DNA of 49,393 bases from Saccharicrinis sp050296935 (GTDB lineage Bacteria; Bacteroidota; Bacteroidia; Bacteroidales; Marinilabiliaceae): NCBI GenBank assembly GCA_050296935.1, contig JBNKRV010000091.1:1-49393 (forward strand), read 5' to 3'. The notes below the pieces were generated by a model. That model made no database searches. It was not told the origin of the DNA and saw only the letters and a program-made list of their open reading frames with translations. Both the position numbers and the translations under genes were made by a program. This document shows, one piece after another, positions 30,124-40,622 of the stretch (positions within the stretch are counted from its first letter, which is position 1; every line of letters begins with the position of its first letter).

Positions 30124-33100
30124 CTAGTATATCACCATCTTCTTTGTATTTACTTTCTGCCCATCAACCAGAAGTGTGTAAAAATAGCTGCCAGTCCGCA
30201 ACTCTCCGTCTGCTATTTCAAGATAGTTCATTCCTAATTGTTCCAATTCAACTGATTTATACAAACGACCAGTTACATCGTATACCCGGATTGTAGCTAA
30301 ACTCACATTTTCAGGTACATAATAACCAATTCGGGTTGCCCCGTTGGAAGGGTTAGGAGCATTTTGAAATAAATCTGCATTGGTTGTTGACTTATTGAGT
30401 ATCATGCTTGTAGGTACTCCTTCATGATATGTTTGCAACAAAGCAACATCTGCTTGCAGAGATTCTATTTGACTTGCCTGCGTGGCTATTAATTCATCCT
30501 GGGCATCCAGACGGGAGTAAACATCTTCTAACAATGAGCTTAAATCAACAGCATTACCATCTTCAATACTTAAGGTAGTTCCGGCTAACGATAAAGTTTG
30601 GTCATCGGTATCAATACCAGATAGGGAACCTAAATTGACCGTATTACCACCTGAGATACTTAATTCAGTGCCAGAAAGTGCTAAAGTTTGCTCATCTGTA
30701 TTGGCTTCGTAACCATCCTGTAGGATAGAAAGATCAATTGTACTTCCGTTGTCTATCGAAAGGTTTGTGCCCGATAATGAGATATCCTGAGCATCGGTAT
30801 TGTCCAGATAGCTGCTTAAATCGATGGTGTTTGTTCCTCCGGAAATACTCAAAACATCAGAAGCAAAAGATAACTCCTGGTTATCGGTATTGGCTTCGTA
30901 ACCGTCTTGTAAACTGCTTACATCAAGTGTATTTCCACCAGAGATGCTTAAATCAGTTCCTGAAAGGGATAATGTTTGGGCATCGGTATTGGCTTCGTAT
31001 CCATCCTGCAGGGTAGAAAGATCAATTGTACTTCCGTTGTCTATCGAAAGGTTTGTGCCCGATAATGAGATATCCTGAGCATCAGTATTATCTAAATATG
31101 CAGAAAGATCAACCGTATTTGTTCCGCCAGAAATACTTAATACATCAGCTGATACAGATAGTTCCTGATTGTCAGTATTAGCTTCGTAACCATCTTGTAA
31201 TAAACTGATATCAATAGTATTACCTCCTGAAATAGTTAAGTCTGTTCCTGATAAACTTAAGGTTTGCTCATCGGTATTATCCAGGTAACTGCTTAGGTCT
31301 ACTGAATTTCCATCTTCTATGGTTAATGTATTTGTTATTAACGATAAAGTTTGATCATCCGTTCCTGTGCCATCCATTAGTGATGATAAATCCACGGAAT
31401 TACCATTGTCAATGCTTAATGAATTTCCTGAAAAAATTAAGTTTTGTGCATCCGTATTATCATAATAAGCTCCTAAATAAATGGAGTTTCCATTGGAAAT
31501 GTATAAGGTATCGTTTGAATGAGATAGGCTTTGTTCGTCAGTATTGTCTAAATAGCCTGATAAATCGATGGTATTTGTTCCCCCGGATATACTTAATATA
31601 TCTGTTGAAAGCGATAATTCTTGTTCATCCGTGTTGTCTAAATATTCGCTTAAACCTACATGGTTTCCATCGGAAATATAAAGGGTATCATCCAGTATAC
31701 TTAATTCTTGCAGACCAGAAATATTCCATGTTGTACCATCCCATATTTTTAACTGATTATTTACACTATCGTAAATCATCATCCCCTCATCGGTTTCTGC
31801 TAATGAACTTTCAAAGCTTGTAATTTCAGTATCTGATAGGCGATTTATTAAAAAACCTTTATCTGTTTCTGAAAGATCGATACTTGCATTTAAGTTTGGT
31901 TTTGTAGTTCCAATACCAAGTGTCATTCTATCCGTACTGGTTAAACCACCAATTATAAAGCTATTGCTTGTGTCGGCTACGGCACCATATCCCAAGGCAG
32001 CTGAATAATTACTATTGGCTACAGCTTCATAACCAAGAGCTAAAGAATAGTTATTGTTGGCTTCAGCAGAATGACCAATTGCAATAGCATAATCAGTGGC
32101 TGTTGCCTGTGAGCCTATTGCCACACTTGAGGTATCACCAATGGCTAGCGCTCCCATAACAGTAGCATTGTGGTAGGCAGTTGCTTGCGAACCCATTAAT
32201 GTGGTTTTATCTCCAGAAACAACCGCTTCGTAACCTGCAGCAGTAACATCATCGTGCCCATTGCTAATATCTAAATTATAACCAATTGCTATACTACGCG
32301 ATCCCTGATTATCGGCGTCATATCCTAATGAAATACTGTAGTCTTTACGGGTGTATGCATATGCGCCTAAGGCAATAGAGCCATTTGAGCCCGTATATCC
32401 TCCATATCCGGTTTCTGCTTTGAAGCCAATCATGGTATTGTAGTTATTTTCACTATCACCGTAACTATTTAAATCGGCGTACGCTCCTAAAGCAACATTT
32501 CCTGTACCTTCACGGTTGGTATAACCCGCTTTCAGCCCCACATAGGTATTATAATTTGCATCATTGGTATTATTGGTTCGGTTATTATCCCAGCCGGCTT
32601 GTACACCTACAAAGGTGTTTCCATCGGCGTGTTCTGTACAGGCTCCAGCTCCTTGACCAATCATCGTGTTTAAATAACCTTCACCAATATCGACCCCTGC
32701 GGAATCACCTAGGCAAGTGTTTCTATATCCAGTAGTTAAATCATATCCTGCTCCTGCTCCAACCACAGTATTTCTGTAGCCTGATTTTAACGAATACCCA
32801 GCGGATGCACCTATAGCGGTATTATCAGAGCCCGTAGCCGGATTAGAAGTGGTTTCTGAACTGAATTCTACAGATGATGCAGTTCCAGCACCAGCACCAT
32901 TGCCAACAAAGGTATTATCATCACCGGTGGTGGCTCTTAATCCAGCATCAATACCAATATAGGTGTTATCTTTTCCAGTTGTGTTATTAAAACCGGCACC
33001 ATGTCCAAAAAAGGCGTTGTCATTACCTGATGTATTATAAAACCCAGTGCGAAAACCAAAAAAAGCATTATCGCCACCAGTATTGTTATACCCTGCCTGG

Positions 33101-33336
33101 TAACCAAAAAATGATAGTTCTGTAGCTGTTGAATTGAGAAAACCTGCCTGATAGCCAAATAAAGAATTGCCATGACCTGTCGTAATTGAATAACCTGCCG
33201 AGTCACCCACAGCAACATTGTAATCGCCTGATGAGCGGTTTTCTAGAGCTGCGGTTCCCGCTTTGTATTCACCTGTTTGCGAAAAAACAACATTGGATAT
33301 AAGCAGTACGCTAAAAAGTATTAATTGATTCTTCAT
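30124..33336 (-). CDS. Large T9SS surface protein with YadA-head-like and beta repeats
   Basis: A 1070-residue secreted protein. After the signal peptide (MKNQLILFSVLLISNVVFS) about 400 residues are short repeats of the GYQAGYNNTGGDNAFFG kind, resembling trimeric autotransporter heads, and further SIALGYxA-type units. From about 520 to 950 come repeats of the form LSLSGTDLSISGGNTLDVSSLQDGYEANTDNQ, some nearly identical at DNA level about 294 bp apart (30741 and 31035). A coiled coil (SRLDAQDELIATQASQIESLQADV) precedes a type A T9SS domain (NAPNPSNGATRIGYYVPE to KKMVIY). A fibrous, perhaps trimeric, adhesin is the best reading. Confidence 0.82.
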   Translation of the reverse strand: MKNQLILFSVLLISNVVFSQTGEYKAGTAALENRSSGDYNVAVGDSAGYSITTGHGNSLFGYQAGFLNSTATELSFFGYQAGYNNTGGDNAFFGFRTGFYNTSGNDNAFFGHGAGFNNTTGKDNTYIGIDAGLRATTGDDNTFVGNGAGAGTASSVEFSSETTSNPATGSDNTAIGASAGYSLKSGYRNTVVGAGAGYDLTTGYRNTCLGDSAGVDIGEGYLNTMIGQGAGACTEHADGNTFVGVQAGWDNNRTNNTNDANYNTYVGLKAGYTNREGTGNVALGAYADLNSYGDSENNYNTMIGFKAETGYGGYTGSNGSIALGAYAYTRKDYSISLGYDADNQGSRSIAIGYNLDISNGHDDVTAAGYEAVVSGDKTTLMGSQATAYHNATVMGALAIGDTSSVAIGSQATATDYAIAIGHSAEANNNYSLALGYEAVANSNYSAALGYGAVADTSNSFIIGGLTSTDRMTLGIGTTKPNLNASIDLSETDKGFLINRLSDTEITSFESSLAETDEGMMIYDSVNNQLKIWDGTTWNISGLQELSILDDTLYISDGNHVGLSEYLDNTDEQELSLSTDILSISGGTNTIDLSGYLDNTDEQSLSHSNDTLYISNGNSIYLGAYYDNTDAQNLIFSGNSLSIDNGNSVDLSSLMDGTGTDDQTLSLITNTLTIEDGNSVDLSSYLDNTDEQTLSLSGTDLTISGGNTIDISLLQDGYEANTDNQELSVSADVLSISGGTNTVDLSAYLDNTDAQDISLSGTNLSIDNGSTIDLSTLQDGYEANTDAQTLSLSGTDLSISGGNTLDVSSLQDGYEANTDNQELSFASDVLSISGGTNTIDLSSYLDNTDAQDISLSGTNLSIDNGSTIDLSILQDGYEANTDEQTLALSGTELSISGGNTVNLGSLSGIDTDDQTLSLAGTTLSIEDGNAVDLSSLLEDVYSRLDAQDELIATQASQIESLQADVALLQTYHEGVPTSMILNKSTTNADLFQNAPNPSNGATRIGYYVPENVSLATIRVYDVTGRLYKSVELEQLGMNYLEIADGELRTGSYFYTLLVDGQKVNTKKMVIY

Positions 33337-33348
33337 CCTTGTCTCTTT

Positions 33349-36300
33349 TTATTTATTTGATATTATTAGTTTAAAGTTTCTGGAAGCATTTTTATGCTGT
33401 ATTTGAATAAAATACATACCAGGTTTAAACTCCGAAACATCTACCTTATGATTGGGGTTTAGCTTGTTTTGGTAGATCTGATTTCCGTTAATATCATAAA
33501 TGCTAACCTTTGTATTTGAGGTGTTTATTTCTTCAACTCCCCTGATATAAATAAACTCACTTGCCGGATTTGGAGCAATGGTTATACCCCAATCAGAAAT
33601 TGTTTCAGTTCCGGTGCTGACATCAACTATTACCTGGAACGAACAGGTATTAATATTTCCTGCAATATCGGTAGCGAACCAGGTAATGGTATTTGTGCCT
33701 TTTGGCAATTCGGCACCATCAAGGGTTTCGGCATTGTTAAAGTCGTTATATATTGAAGCAATTCCGCAATTGTCCAGAATATCCTTTGGATCCAATTCGG
33801 TTCCACTTACAAGATAGAAGTTGTTACTGTTTACTAATTTGGTAACATCCTCAATGCAGACAATAGTTGGCGCATGCGTATCTTCTATCACAATATTTTG
33901 TGTTTGTGTACTTATATTTCCATTTCCATCATCATACGTCCAGGTTACAACAGTGGTTCCTTGTTCGGTTATTGGCAAGCTGATGTTATGTGTACCAGTT
34001 ATTTCTCCGGTGCAATTATCAATAGCTTTTGGGGAAATCAGACTTGATATTTCACATTCATCCTTTACATCCGGCAGGGATGTAATTGTAGCCAGAGGCG
34101 CTGTAACATCATCAATAATTACATTTTGAGTTTGGGTAGCAGAATTTCCACTACCATCGGTGTACGTCCATGTAATTGTGGTTGAACTTGAAATAGGTAA
34201 AGTAGCATCGTGTGTTCCTGTAATGGTTCCCTCGCAATTATCGGTTGCTGTTGGAGCGGTAAGTTCCGTTACTTCACATTCTGCGGTTACATCGCTTAAC
34301 GTTGTTACATCTGCAACCGGAGCGGTAACATCATCAATAACTACATTTTGAGTTTGGGTAGCAGAATTTCCACTACCATCAGTGTAAGTCCAGGTTATTG
34401 TAGTTGAATTGGTAATTGGCAATGTTGCATTGTGTGTTCCTGTAATGGTTCCCTCGCAATTATCAGTTGCTGTTGGAGCGGTAAGTTCCGTTACTTCACA
34501 TTCTGCTGTTACATCACTTAATGTTGTTACATCTGCAACCGGAGCAGTTACATCTTCTATCACCACATTTTGAGTTTGTGTGCTTGTGTTTCCATGTCCA
34601 TCATCGTATGTCCAGGTTACAACTGTTGTTCCCTGAGTGGTTATTGGTAATGTAGCATCGTGCGTACCGGTAATACTTCCAATGCAATCTGTAGCAGTTG
34701 GAGGAGTTAAACTGGTAACTTCGCATTCCGCTTCAATATCATCTAATATTGCCATATCGGGTTCCGGAGCATCGGTTTCAAGGCCATTGTCATCAATTGA
34801 CCAGCCATAAGTAATGGTTAAGGTATCATGCGCTGCTGCTCCTTTACAGTAGCTTGCCGGAACTGTACCTAAATAAATTCCCGGATAAACATCTTGTGCG
34901 GCCCAACCAATCAAAGTGGAGTCGTAATTTGTTAAAGAAATACCAGAATTTTTAAACATGTCATTCATGTTTGAAACACCATTAATACCTGTTATATCCC
35001 AAGCGCCTAAATTTTGATCGAATGAGGCTGCCTCATCAAATATTTGGTTCATTACTTTTACATTGCCAACATTCCAGTTGCCAATGTTTTGGTTGAAGGC
35101 TGTTGCTCCATAAAACATGACAGAGGTATACTGAACATTGCTGACATCCCACGCGCCGATATCCTGATTAAAGGAAGTGGCACCATAGAACATACCCGAC
35201 ATAGCGAATGCACTATCTAACTTCCAATTACTAATATCCTGATTAAAGGCAGAGGCATTTCTAAACATGCCGGACATATCGGTCACATAACTAACATCCC
35301 AATTTCCTATATTTTGATTAAACGAGCTGGCTTTATTAAACATATCCTCCATGCTGGTTACCTTGCTAACATCCCAATTACTAATATCCTGATTAAAAGC
35401 CTTGTTTTCTTGAAACAGACGGCGCATGTTGGTAACGTTACTAACATTCCACGAAGAGATATCTCCATTAAACAAAGTATCATAAGAAAACATTTCGCTC
35501 ATATCGGTTACAGCAGACAAATCAGGAGCGTCTGTTGCATTGTATTCCATATTTGAACATCCCTTAAATGCTTTGGCCATACTCTCCCAGTTAATTGAGC
35601 CCCATTGGTCTATGGATATAAGTTTATCCTTGTCGCCTTCCAAATTAAAATAAATAGCAGGGAAGGTTCCCCTTATTTGAATGGTGTAAGTTCCGCCAGT
35701 GCCATAATCATGGTCAATATTGCCTGTAACACCTAGCGTATCAAAAACACCATCGTTGTCCCAGTCAACATCATAATGGTACGTATACCCTTCGCTGGTT
35801 GGTATAATAATATCGGCATCATTTGCATCGGAGATATCTGTTTTCCAGGTTGTAACAAAATAATCGGTGTCTTCACAAGATTGTCCATCATCGGAAATGG
35901 TCCAGTTATAGGTGTTTTTAAGTATATCGCGCCAATAACCTGAATTACAATAAGTGGCAGGTACATAACCCAGGTTTATATTGTTTATAACAGTCTGTTG
36001 TGCCCATCCTTTTAATGTAGCATCGTAATTTGCAGTTGATAGGTTTGTACTTATAAATATGTTTTGCATTTTGTTTGTACTGGTTATTCCGCTAAGATTC
36101 CAGTCGCCCAGGCTTTGGTCAAATTCATAGGCATCCATGAACATGGCTCTCATATCCGATACTTTTTCAACATTCCAATTTGAAAGATCCTGGTTAAATG
36201 AGTAGGCTGTTTGAAACATGCGGTTCATAGTGGTTACACTATCAACCTTCCATCCTGAAATATCCTGATCAAACTTATACGCTTCGTTAAACATATAAGC

Positions 36301-38214
36301 CATGTTAGTAACCTTACTTACATCCCAGCTGGATAGGTCCTGATCGAAAGAGAAGTTGCTAGAAAACATGTCATTCATTTTGGTGACATTGCCCACATTC
36401 CAGCCTGCCAAGGGCTGATTAAACAAAAACGCCCCGGCAAACATACCTGTCATACTAGTAACATTGCTTACATCCCAACTGTTTAAAGGCTGATTGAAGT
36501 TTGTGGCACTGGCAAACATGTGATCCATATTGGTTACTGATGAAACATCCCAATTACTTATGTCAGAATTAAAAGTAGTTGCCCATAAAAACATGTCACT
36601 CATATCGGTAACTTTAGAAACATCCCAGCTGCTTAAATCTGCGTTTAAGCTATCGCAATTAGCAAAAGCATATGACATATTTATAACCTCTCCTAAATCA
36701 GGGGTATCTGAAGCAGTAATGTTAAAATTTTCGCAACCAGCAAAAGCCAGGTTCATATCCTGCCATTGAATGGTTCCCCATTGATTAACAGCCACAAGTT
36801 TGGCTGCTTCAGCGTCATTATTAAACATAAAGGCCGGAAAAGTTCCTCGTATCTGAATAGTATAGGTTCCAACACTATCAAATTTATAGGAGAAGTCACC
36901 TGTTATTCCCAGCGTATCAAAAACGCCATCGTTATCCAAGTCAATATCGTAATTGTAAGCATACGAGCTATTTGTTAAAATTGAAATGGTAGAATCACTC
37001 ACGGTTTCCGGATCGGTGTACCAGGTTGTTATTAAATAATCGGAATTCTCACATGATTGTCCGTTGTCATTAATTGTCCAACCATAATTTATAGTTAAAG
37101 TATCCTTGGCCAAAGCCGATTGGCAGTAACTACTATTTACTGTTCCAAGGTCTATGCCTGAGAATACGTTTTGCGTTGCCCAACCTTTTAATGTAGCATC
37201 ATAGTTCGAAGTTGAAAGATTGGCTCCATTGAACATGTCTTTCATAAATGTATACCAGGTTATTTTTGTAATATCCCAATCGCCAAGATTTTGGTTAAAT
37301 GCCGAGGCTCCCTTAAACATGTTTTCAAAGCCATTAACATTACTTACATTCCATCCAGAAATATTCTGGTTGAAGGAAGTGGCATTCATAAACATTTCAA
37401 ACATTGATGTTACAGATGATACATTCCAGGATGAAATATCCTGGTTAAAGGAGGTTGCACCAGCAAACATTAAGTCCGTTCTTTCAGCGCTACTTAAGTC
37501 CCAGGCAGAGATATCCTGATTAAATTCGGTGGCATTTCTAAACATACCATACAAATCAGTTGCAGTGCCAACATTCCATCCTGATATATCCTGATTAAAT
37601 TCTGCTGCGCCATAAAACATATGACTTAAGTTATTGGCACTACTTACATTCCATCCAGAAATATCTTCGTTAAATGGTGAATCTCCAAACATGTATTCAA
37701 AAGTGGCTATGGTGCTCACATCCCAGGAACCAATGCTGGAGTTAAATCCGCCCACAAAAGCAAACATACTTTCTAAACTAGTGGTTCCTGATAAATCGGG
37801 CACATCGCTTGCATTTAAGTACAAATTTTCGCATCCACCAAAAGCATATTCCATATCAGCCCAGGCTATTAATCCCCATTGATCAATACTAAGTATTTTT
37901 AACGCATCCTTGCCCCAGTCAAATTGAATGGCCGGAAAAGTACCACGTATGGCTACGGAATATGTGCCTTTTGTGCCATAATCATGTTCAATGCTACCAG
38001 TTACACCAAGGGTGTCAAATACACCATCGTTTTCCCAATCTACATCATAGTTGTACGTATAGGAGCTGTTTGTTGGAATGTAGATTGAAGTTGAATCAGA
38101 GTATCCGGCAGTTACCACCGTATCGGTTTTCCATGTGGTTATAAACTCTGATTGGGCTAAAATATTAAACACCATAAATGCATTTATAGCCATTATTAGT
38201 AATATCCGTTTCAT
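33349..38214 (-). CDS. Giant BspA-like (DUF285) surface protein with HYR repeats and T9SS domain
   Basis: A 1621-residue secreted protein. It contains three copies of a module of about 390 residues, each starting with (F/L)(I/V)TTWxTD, then a PKD-like VDWDNDGVFDTLGVTG part, then 25-residue DUF285 repeats (FNQDISxWDVSxVTxMxxMFxxA) and ending NYGWTINDNGQSCE. Four to five HYR-like repeats of about 74 residues follow (VTAECEVTELTAPTATDNC), and then a T9SS domain (IAPNPASEFIYIRG to FKLIISNK). The gene ends 13 bases before the next one, so they may be cotranscribed. Function is probably adhesion; no catalytic motif is seen. Confidence 0.88.
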   Translation of the reverse strand: MKRILLIMAINAFMVFNILAQSEFITTWKTDTVVTAGYSDSTSIYIPTNSSYTYNYDVDWENDGVFDTLGVTGSIEHDYGTKGTYSVAIRGTFPAIQFDWGKDALKILSIDQWGLIAWADMEYAFGGCENLYLNASDVPDLSGTTSLESMFAFVGGFNSSIGSWDVSTIATFEYMFGDSPFNEDISGWNVSSANNLSHMFYGAAEFNQDISGWNVGTATDLYGMFRNATEFNQDISAWDLSSAERTDLMFAGATSFNQDISSWNVSSVTSMFEMFMNATSFNQNISGWNVSNVNGFENMFKGASAFNQNLGDWDITKITWYTFMKDMFNGANLSTSNYDATLKGWATQNVFSGIDLGTVNSSYCQSALAKDTLTINYGWTINDNGQSCENSDYLITTWYTDPETVSDSTISILTNSSYAYNYDIDLDNDGVFDTLGITGDFSYKFDSVGTYTIQIRGTFPAFMFNNDAEAAKLVAVNQWGTIQWQDMNLAFAGCENFNITASDTPDLGEVINMSYAFANCDSLNADLSSWDVSKVTDMSDMFLWATTFNSDISNWDVSSVTNMDHMFASATNFNQPLNSWDVSNVTSMTGMFAGAFLFNQPLAGWNVGNVTKMNDMFSSNFSFDQDLSSWDVSKVTNMAYMFNEAYKFDQDISGWKVDSVTTMNRMFQTAYSFNQDLSNWNVEKVSDMRAMFMDAYEFDQSLGDWNLSGITSTNKMQNIFISTNLSTANYDATLKGWAQQTVINNINLGYVPATYCNSGYWRDILKNTYNWTISDDGQSCEDTDYFVTTWKTDISDANDADIIIPTSEGYTYHYDVDWDNDGVFDTLGVTGNIDHDYGTGGTYTIQIRGTFPAIYFNLEGDKDKLISIDQWGSINWESMAKAFKGCSNMEYNATDAPDLSAVTDMSEMFSYDTLFNGDISSWNVSNVTNMRRLFQENKAFNQDISNWDVSKVTSMEDMFNKASSFNQNIGNWDVSYVTDMSGMFRNASAFNQDISNWKLDSAFAMSGMFYGATSFNQDIGAWDVSNVQYTSVMFYGATAFNQNIGNWNVGNVKVMNQIFDEAASFDQNLGAWDITGINGVSNMNDMFKNSGISLTNYDSTLIGWAAQDVYPGIYLGTVPASYCKGAAAHDTLTITYGWSIDDNGLETDAPEPDMAILDDIEAECEVTSLTPPTATDCIGSITGTHDATLPITTQGTTVVTWTYDDGHGNTSTQTQNVVIEDVTAPVADVTTLSDVTAECEVTELTAPTATDNCEGTITGTHNATLPITNSTTITWTYTDGSGNSATQTQNVVIDDVTAPVADVTTLSDVTAECEVTELTAPTATDNCEGTITGTHDATLPISSSTTITWTYTDGSGNSATQTQNVIIDDVTAPLATITSLPDVKDECEISSLISPKAIDNCTGEITGTHNISLPITEQGTTVVTWTYDDGNGNISTQTQNIVIEDTHAPTIVCIEDVTKLVNSNNFYLVSGTELDPKDILDNCGIASIYNDFNNAETLDGAELPKGTNTITWFATDIAGNINTCSFQVIVDVSTGTETISDWGITIAPNPASEFIYIRGVEEINTSNTKVSIYDINGNQIYQNKLNPNHKVDVSEFKPGMYFIQIQHKNASRNFKLIISNK
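34121..34786 (-). repeat. 222-bp tandem repeats inside the BspA-like gene
   Basis: The sequence ACATTTTGAG starts at 34121, 34343 and 34565, giving a 222-bp (74-codon) period. The first two units are nearly identical, so copy number could change by slippage or recombination without shifting the frame. Upper boundary approximate. Confidence 0.75.
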
Positions 38215-38350
38215 ATATAATATTTTAATTATTCATTTAAAGCAAAGAAGCCGATATAAAAACTTCTTATTATTTTGATTCAATGAGTAAGATCATGTTT
38301 CATCGAGTATGTCCACAATATGATGAATGTCAGTACTTTAAAATCCACAT

Positions 38351-40411
38351 CTACATATCAGTTTTTACAAATCTCATCATATGCATTTCATCTGACTTTT
38401 GAATTTGGATTAAATACATTCCCGGCTCAAAATCTGATACATTGATTTTATTTTCATTGTTTAGTTTGTTTTGGTAAAATAACTTACCTCCTAAATCAAA
38501 TATATTTATCAGTACATTGTCAGATTCACTTTCAAATCCTTTCATTATTATATAATCTTTAGCAGGGTTTGGATACATTTTGATATTCTGTATTGATAAT
38601 GACTCTGTTTCTGTTGTAATACTCTTAGAAATTACCACCTGAAAAGTACATGATGATGCATTGCCGGTTTTGTCAGTTATGGTCCAGGTTATTGTATTAA
38701 GCCCTAATGATAATTGCGTTCCTTCTAGAGTTTCTGTGTTACTAAAATCATTAACAACAGTAACTATTTCGCAATTATCATATATACTTACAGGATCAAA
38801 CTCAGTTCCTTGCACTGCATAAGAATCATCCGTAATCACTAACTCCTGATCTTCCGGACAAGTTATCACTGGAGCAGTAGTGTCATTAATGACAACATTT
38901 TGAGTTTGTGTACTTAGGTTGCCATTTCCGTCTTCAAATGTCCAGATGATTGTATGTGTTCCTTGCTCCGTAATTGGAAGTGATATATCATGAGTTCCGG
39001 TAATACTTCCCGTACAATCGGTGGCTGTTGGTTCTGTCAGGCTTATTACTTCACATTGTGCAGTAACATCTGGCAGATTAGCTATATCTGGCTCCGGGGC
39101 TTCAGTTTCAAGCGCTCCATCGGTAATGGCCCAACCGTATTTAACAACCAAAGTATCACGATAATTTCCTCCTGAACAATATTGGCTGTAACCGCCGCTG
39201 AAAACTAAATTGTCTTGTACATTTTGTGCTCCCCATCCGATTAGCAACGCATCATAATTGTCTACGGAAAGTTGTGCACCCGTGAACATATTTGTTGCAT
39301 CTATTAAAGAATCTACGTCCCAACCACCGAGATTCATGTCGAATAATGCTGCGTTCCTGAACATTTCTTTCGCAGCAGTTACTTTGCTGACATCCCATCC
39401 GGAAATATCTTGATTGAATTTTGATGCGGAATAAAACATCTTATTCATGTTGACTGCTTTACCGACATCCCAAGTCGAAATATCTTGGTCAAACTCCACG
39501 GCATATTGAAACATACCTGCAAAATTCTCAACATTACTTACATCCCAAGCTGAGATATTACCGTTAAATACCGAAGCATTATGAAACATATAAGCCATAC
39601 TTGTAACATTACTAACATCCCAACCGGAGAGCTCTTGTTCAAACAGATAAGCTTTTTCAAACATATACTCCATACTGGTAACATTACCTACATCCCATGA
39701 GGACAAGTCCTGGTTAAACTCACTTGCCTTTTTAAACATGGAATTCATAGTTTTTACACTACTAACATCCCAGTCCGATACATCTCCATCAAAGGACGAT
39801 GCAGATTCAAACAGACTAGTCATAGAAATCACATTACTTACATCCCAAGAGTTAAGATTCTGATTGAAAGAAGATGCTCCTTCAAATAAAGAGTTCATAT
39901 TTGTAACACTACTTACATCCCAATTTGAAATGTTCCCGTTAAAAGATAAGGCATTTTTGAACATATTAGTCATTGCCGTAACCAAAGACAAATCAGGTGA
40001 ATCCACAGCTAAAACATCCATGTTTGAACATCCCAAAAATGCGGATACCATTGATAACCAACTAATTGTCCCCCATTGATCGACTGACAGAAGTTTTTCT
40101 TTGTCGCCACCGTTATTAAAATAAATTGCGGGAAACATTCCCTGAATACGAATTGTAACTGTATCTGCAATACCAAAATCATGGGTTATGTCACCAGTAA
40201 TTCCGAATTCATCAAATACTCCGTCATTATCCCAATCTACTGAATAACTGTATGTATATGAAGATTTTGTAGGAATTGTAATTTCTGTTGTGCCCGAAGT
40301 TCCGGAGTTATCCGTTTTCCATGTGGTGATAAATTCTGTCTGAGCCGATAATTTCATTGTAAAAATCAACCCTAAAAGAACAAGGCTTGTATGTTTTAAT
40401 TTCCTCTTCAT
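38351..40411 (-). CDS. BspA-like (DUF285) surface protein with HYR repeat and T9SS domain
   Basis: A 686-residue shorter paralogue of the preceding protein with one FITTWKTD/PKD-like/DUF285 module (about 25-440, ten or more MFxxAxxFNxxIxxWDVSxV units), one HYR-like repeat (VTAQCEVISLTEPTATDC), a second domain with VVNDFSNTETLEG, and a type A T9SS domain (MYPNPAKDYIIMKG to MMRFVKT). The signal peptide is MKRKLKHTSLVLLGLIFTMKLSA. It is the first gene of the surface cluster behind the GGGTGACA motifs. The 136-base gap to the next gene holds no terminator I trust. Confidence 0.87.
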   Translation of the reverse strand: MKRKLKHTSLVLLGLIFTMKLSAQTEFITTWKTDNSGTSGTTEITIPTKSSYTYSYSVDWDNDGVFDEFGITGDITHDFGIADTVTIRIQGMFPAIYFNNGGDKEKLLSVDQWGTISWLSMVSAFLGCSNMDVLAVDSPDLSLVTAMTNMFKNALSFNGNISNWDVSSVTNMNSLFEGASSFNQNLNSWDVSNVISMTSLFESASSFDGDVSDWDVSSVKTMNSMFKKASEFNQDLSSWDVGNVTSMEYMFEKAYLFEQELSGWDVSNVTSMAYMFHNASVFNGNISAWDVSNVENFAGMFQYAVEFDQDISTWDVGKAVNMNKMFYSASKFNQDISGWDVSKVTAAKEMFRNAALFDMNLGGWDVDSLIDATNMFTGAQLSVDNYDALLIGWGAQNVQDNLVFSGGYSQYCSGGNYRDTLVVKYGWAITDGALETEAPEPDIANLPDVTAQCEVISLTEPTATDCTGSITGTHDISLPITEQGTHTIIWTFEDGNGNLSTQTQNVVINDTTAPVITCPEDQELVITDDSYAVQGTEFDPVSIYDNCEIVTVVNDFSNTETLEGTQLSLGLNTITWTITDKTGNASSCTFQVVISKSITTETESLSIQNIKMYPNPAKDYIIMKGFESESDNVLINIFDLGGKLFYQNKLNNENKINVSDFEPGMYLIQIQKSDEMHMMRFVKTDM

Positions 40412-40538
40412 ATTTTATTAGTATTTATATTTTACGTTTTTATTCTTTTCTGTTTGAAAGCCTTGATGTTTCGTTGTTATACCTAAAAAGGCTGCATACA
40501 ATTATACTTCATAAACTATTTAATGTTGACCATTAGCG

Positions 40539-40588
40539 GGGTGACAAAAGGGTGACAAGCCGGGTGACAAAGCGTATAAGCATCTACA
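40539..40588. promoter_or_regulatory. Triple GGGTGACA motif upstream of the surface-protein cluster
   Basis: GGGTGACA occurs at 40539, 40550 and 40562, spaced 11 and 12 bp, about one helical turn. AAGCATCTACA follows at 40578-40588. Both motifs recur between the divergent regulator genes (TGTCACCC at 42600; AAGCATCTACA at 42481). They lie 130-180 bases before the start of the BspA-like gene at 40411 and just after the regulator stop at 40623, so they are plausible operator sites. Confidence 0.45.
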
Positions 40589-40622
40589 AAGTTTCTACTT
40601 CCACCTCTTTGAATTCCATCAT

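Noticed and set aside
31035..31660. Periodic repeats in the 30-40 kb region as CRISPR or intergenic repeats
   Set aside because: They are in frame inside long genes and encode regular protein repeats.
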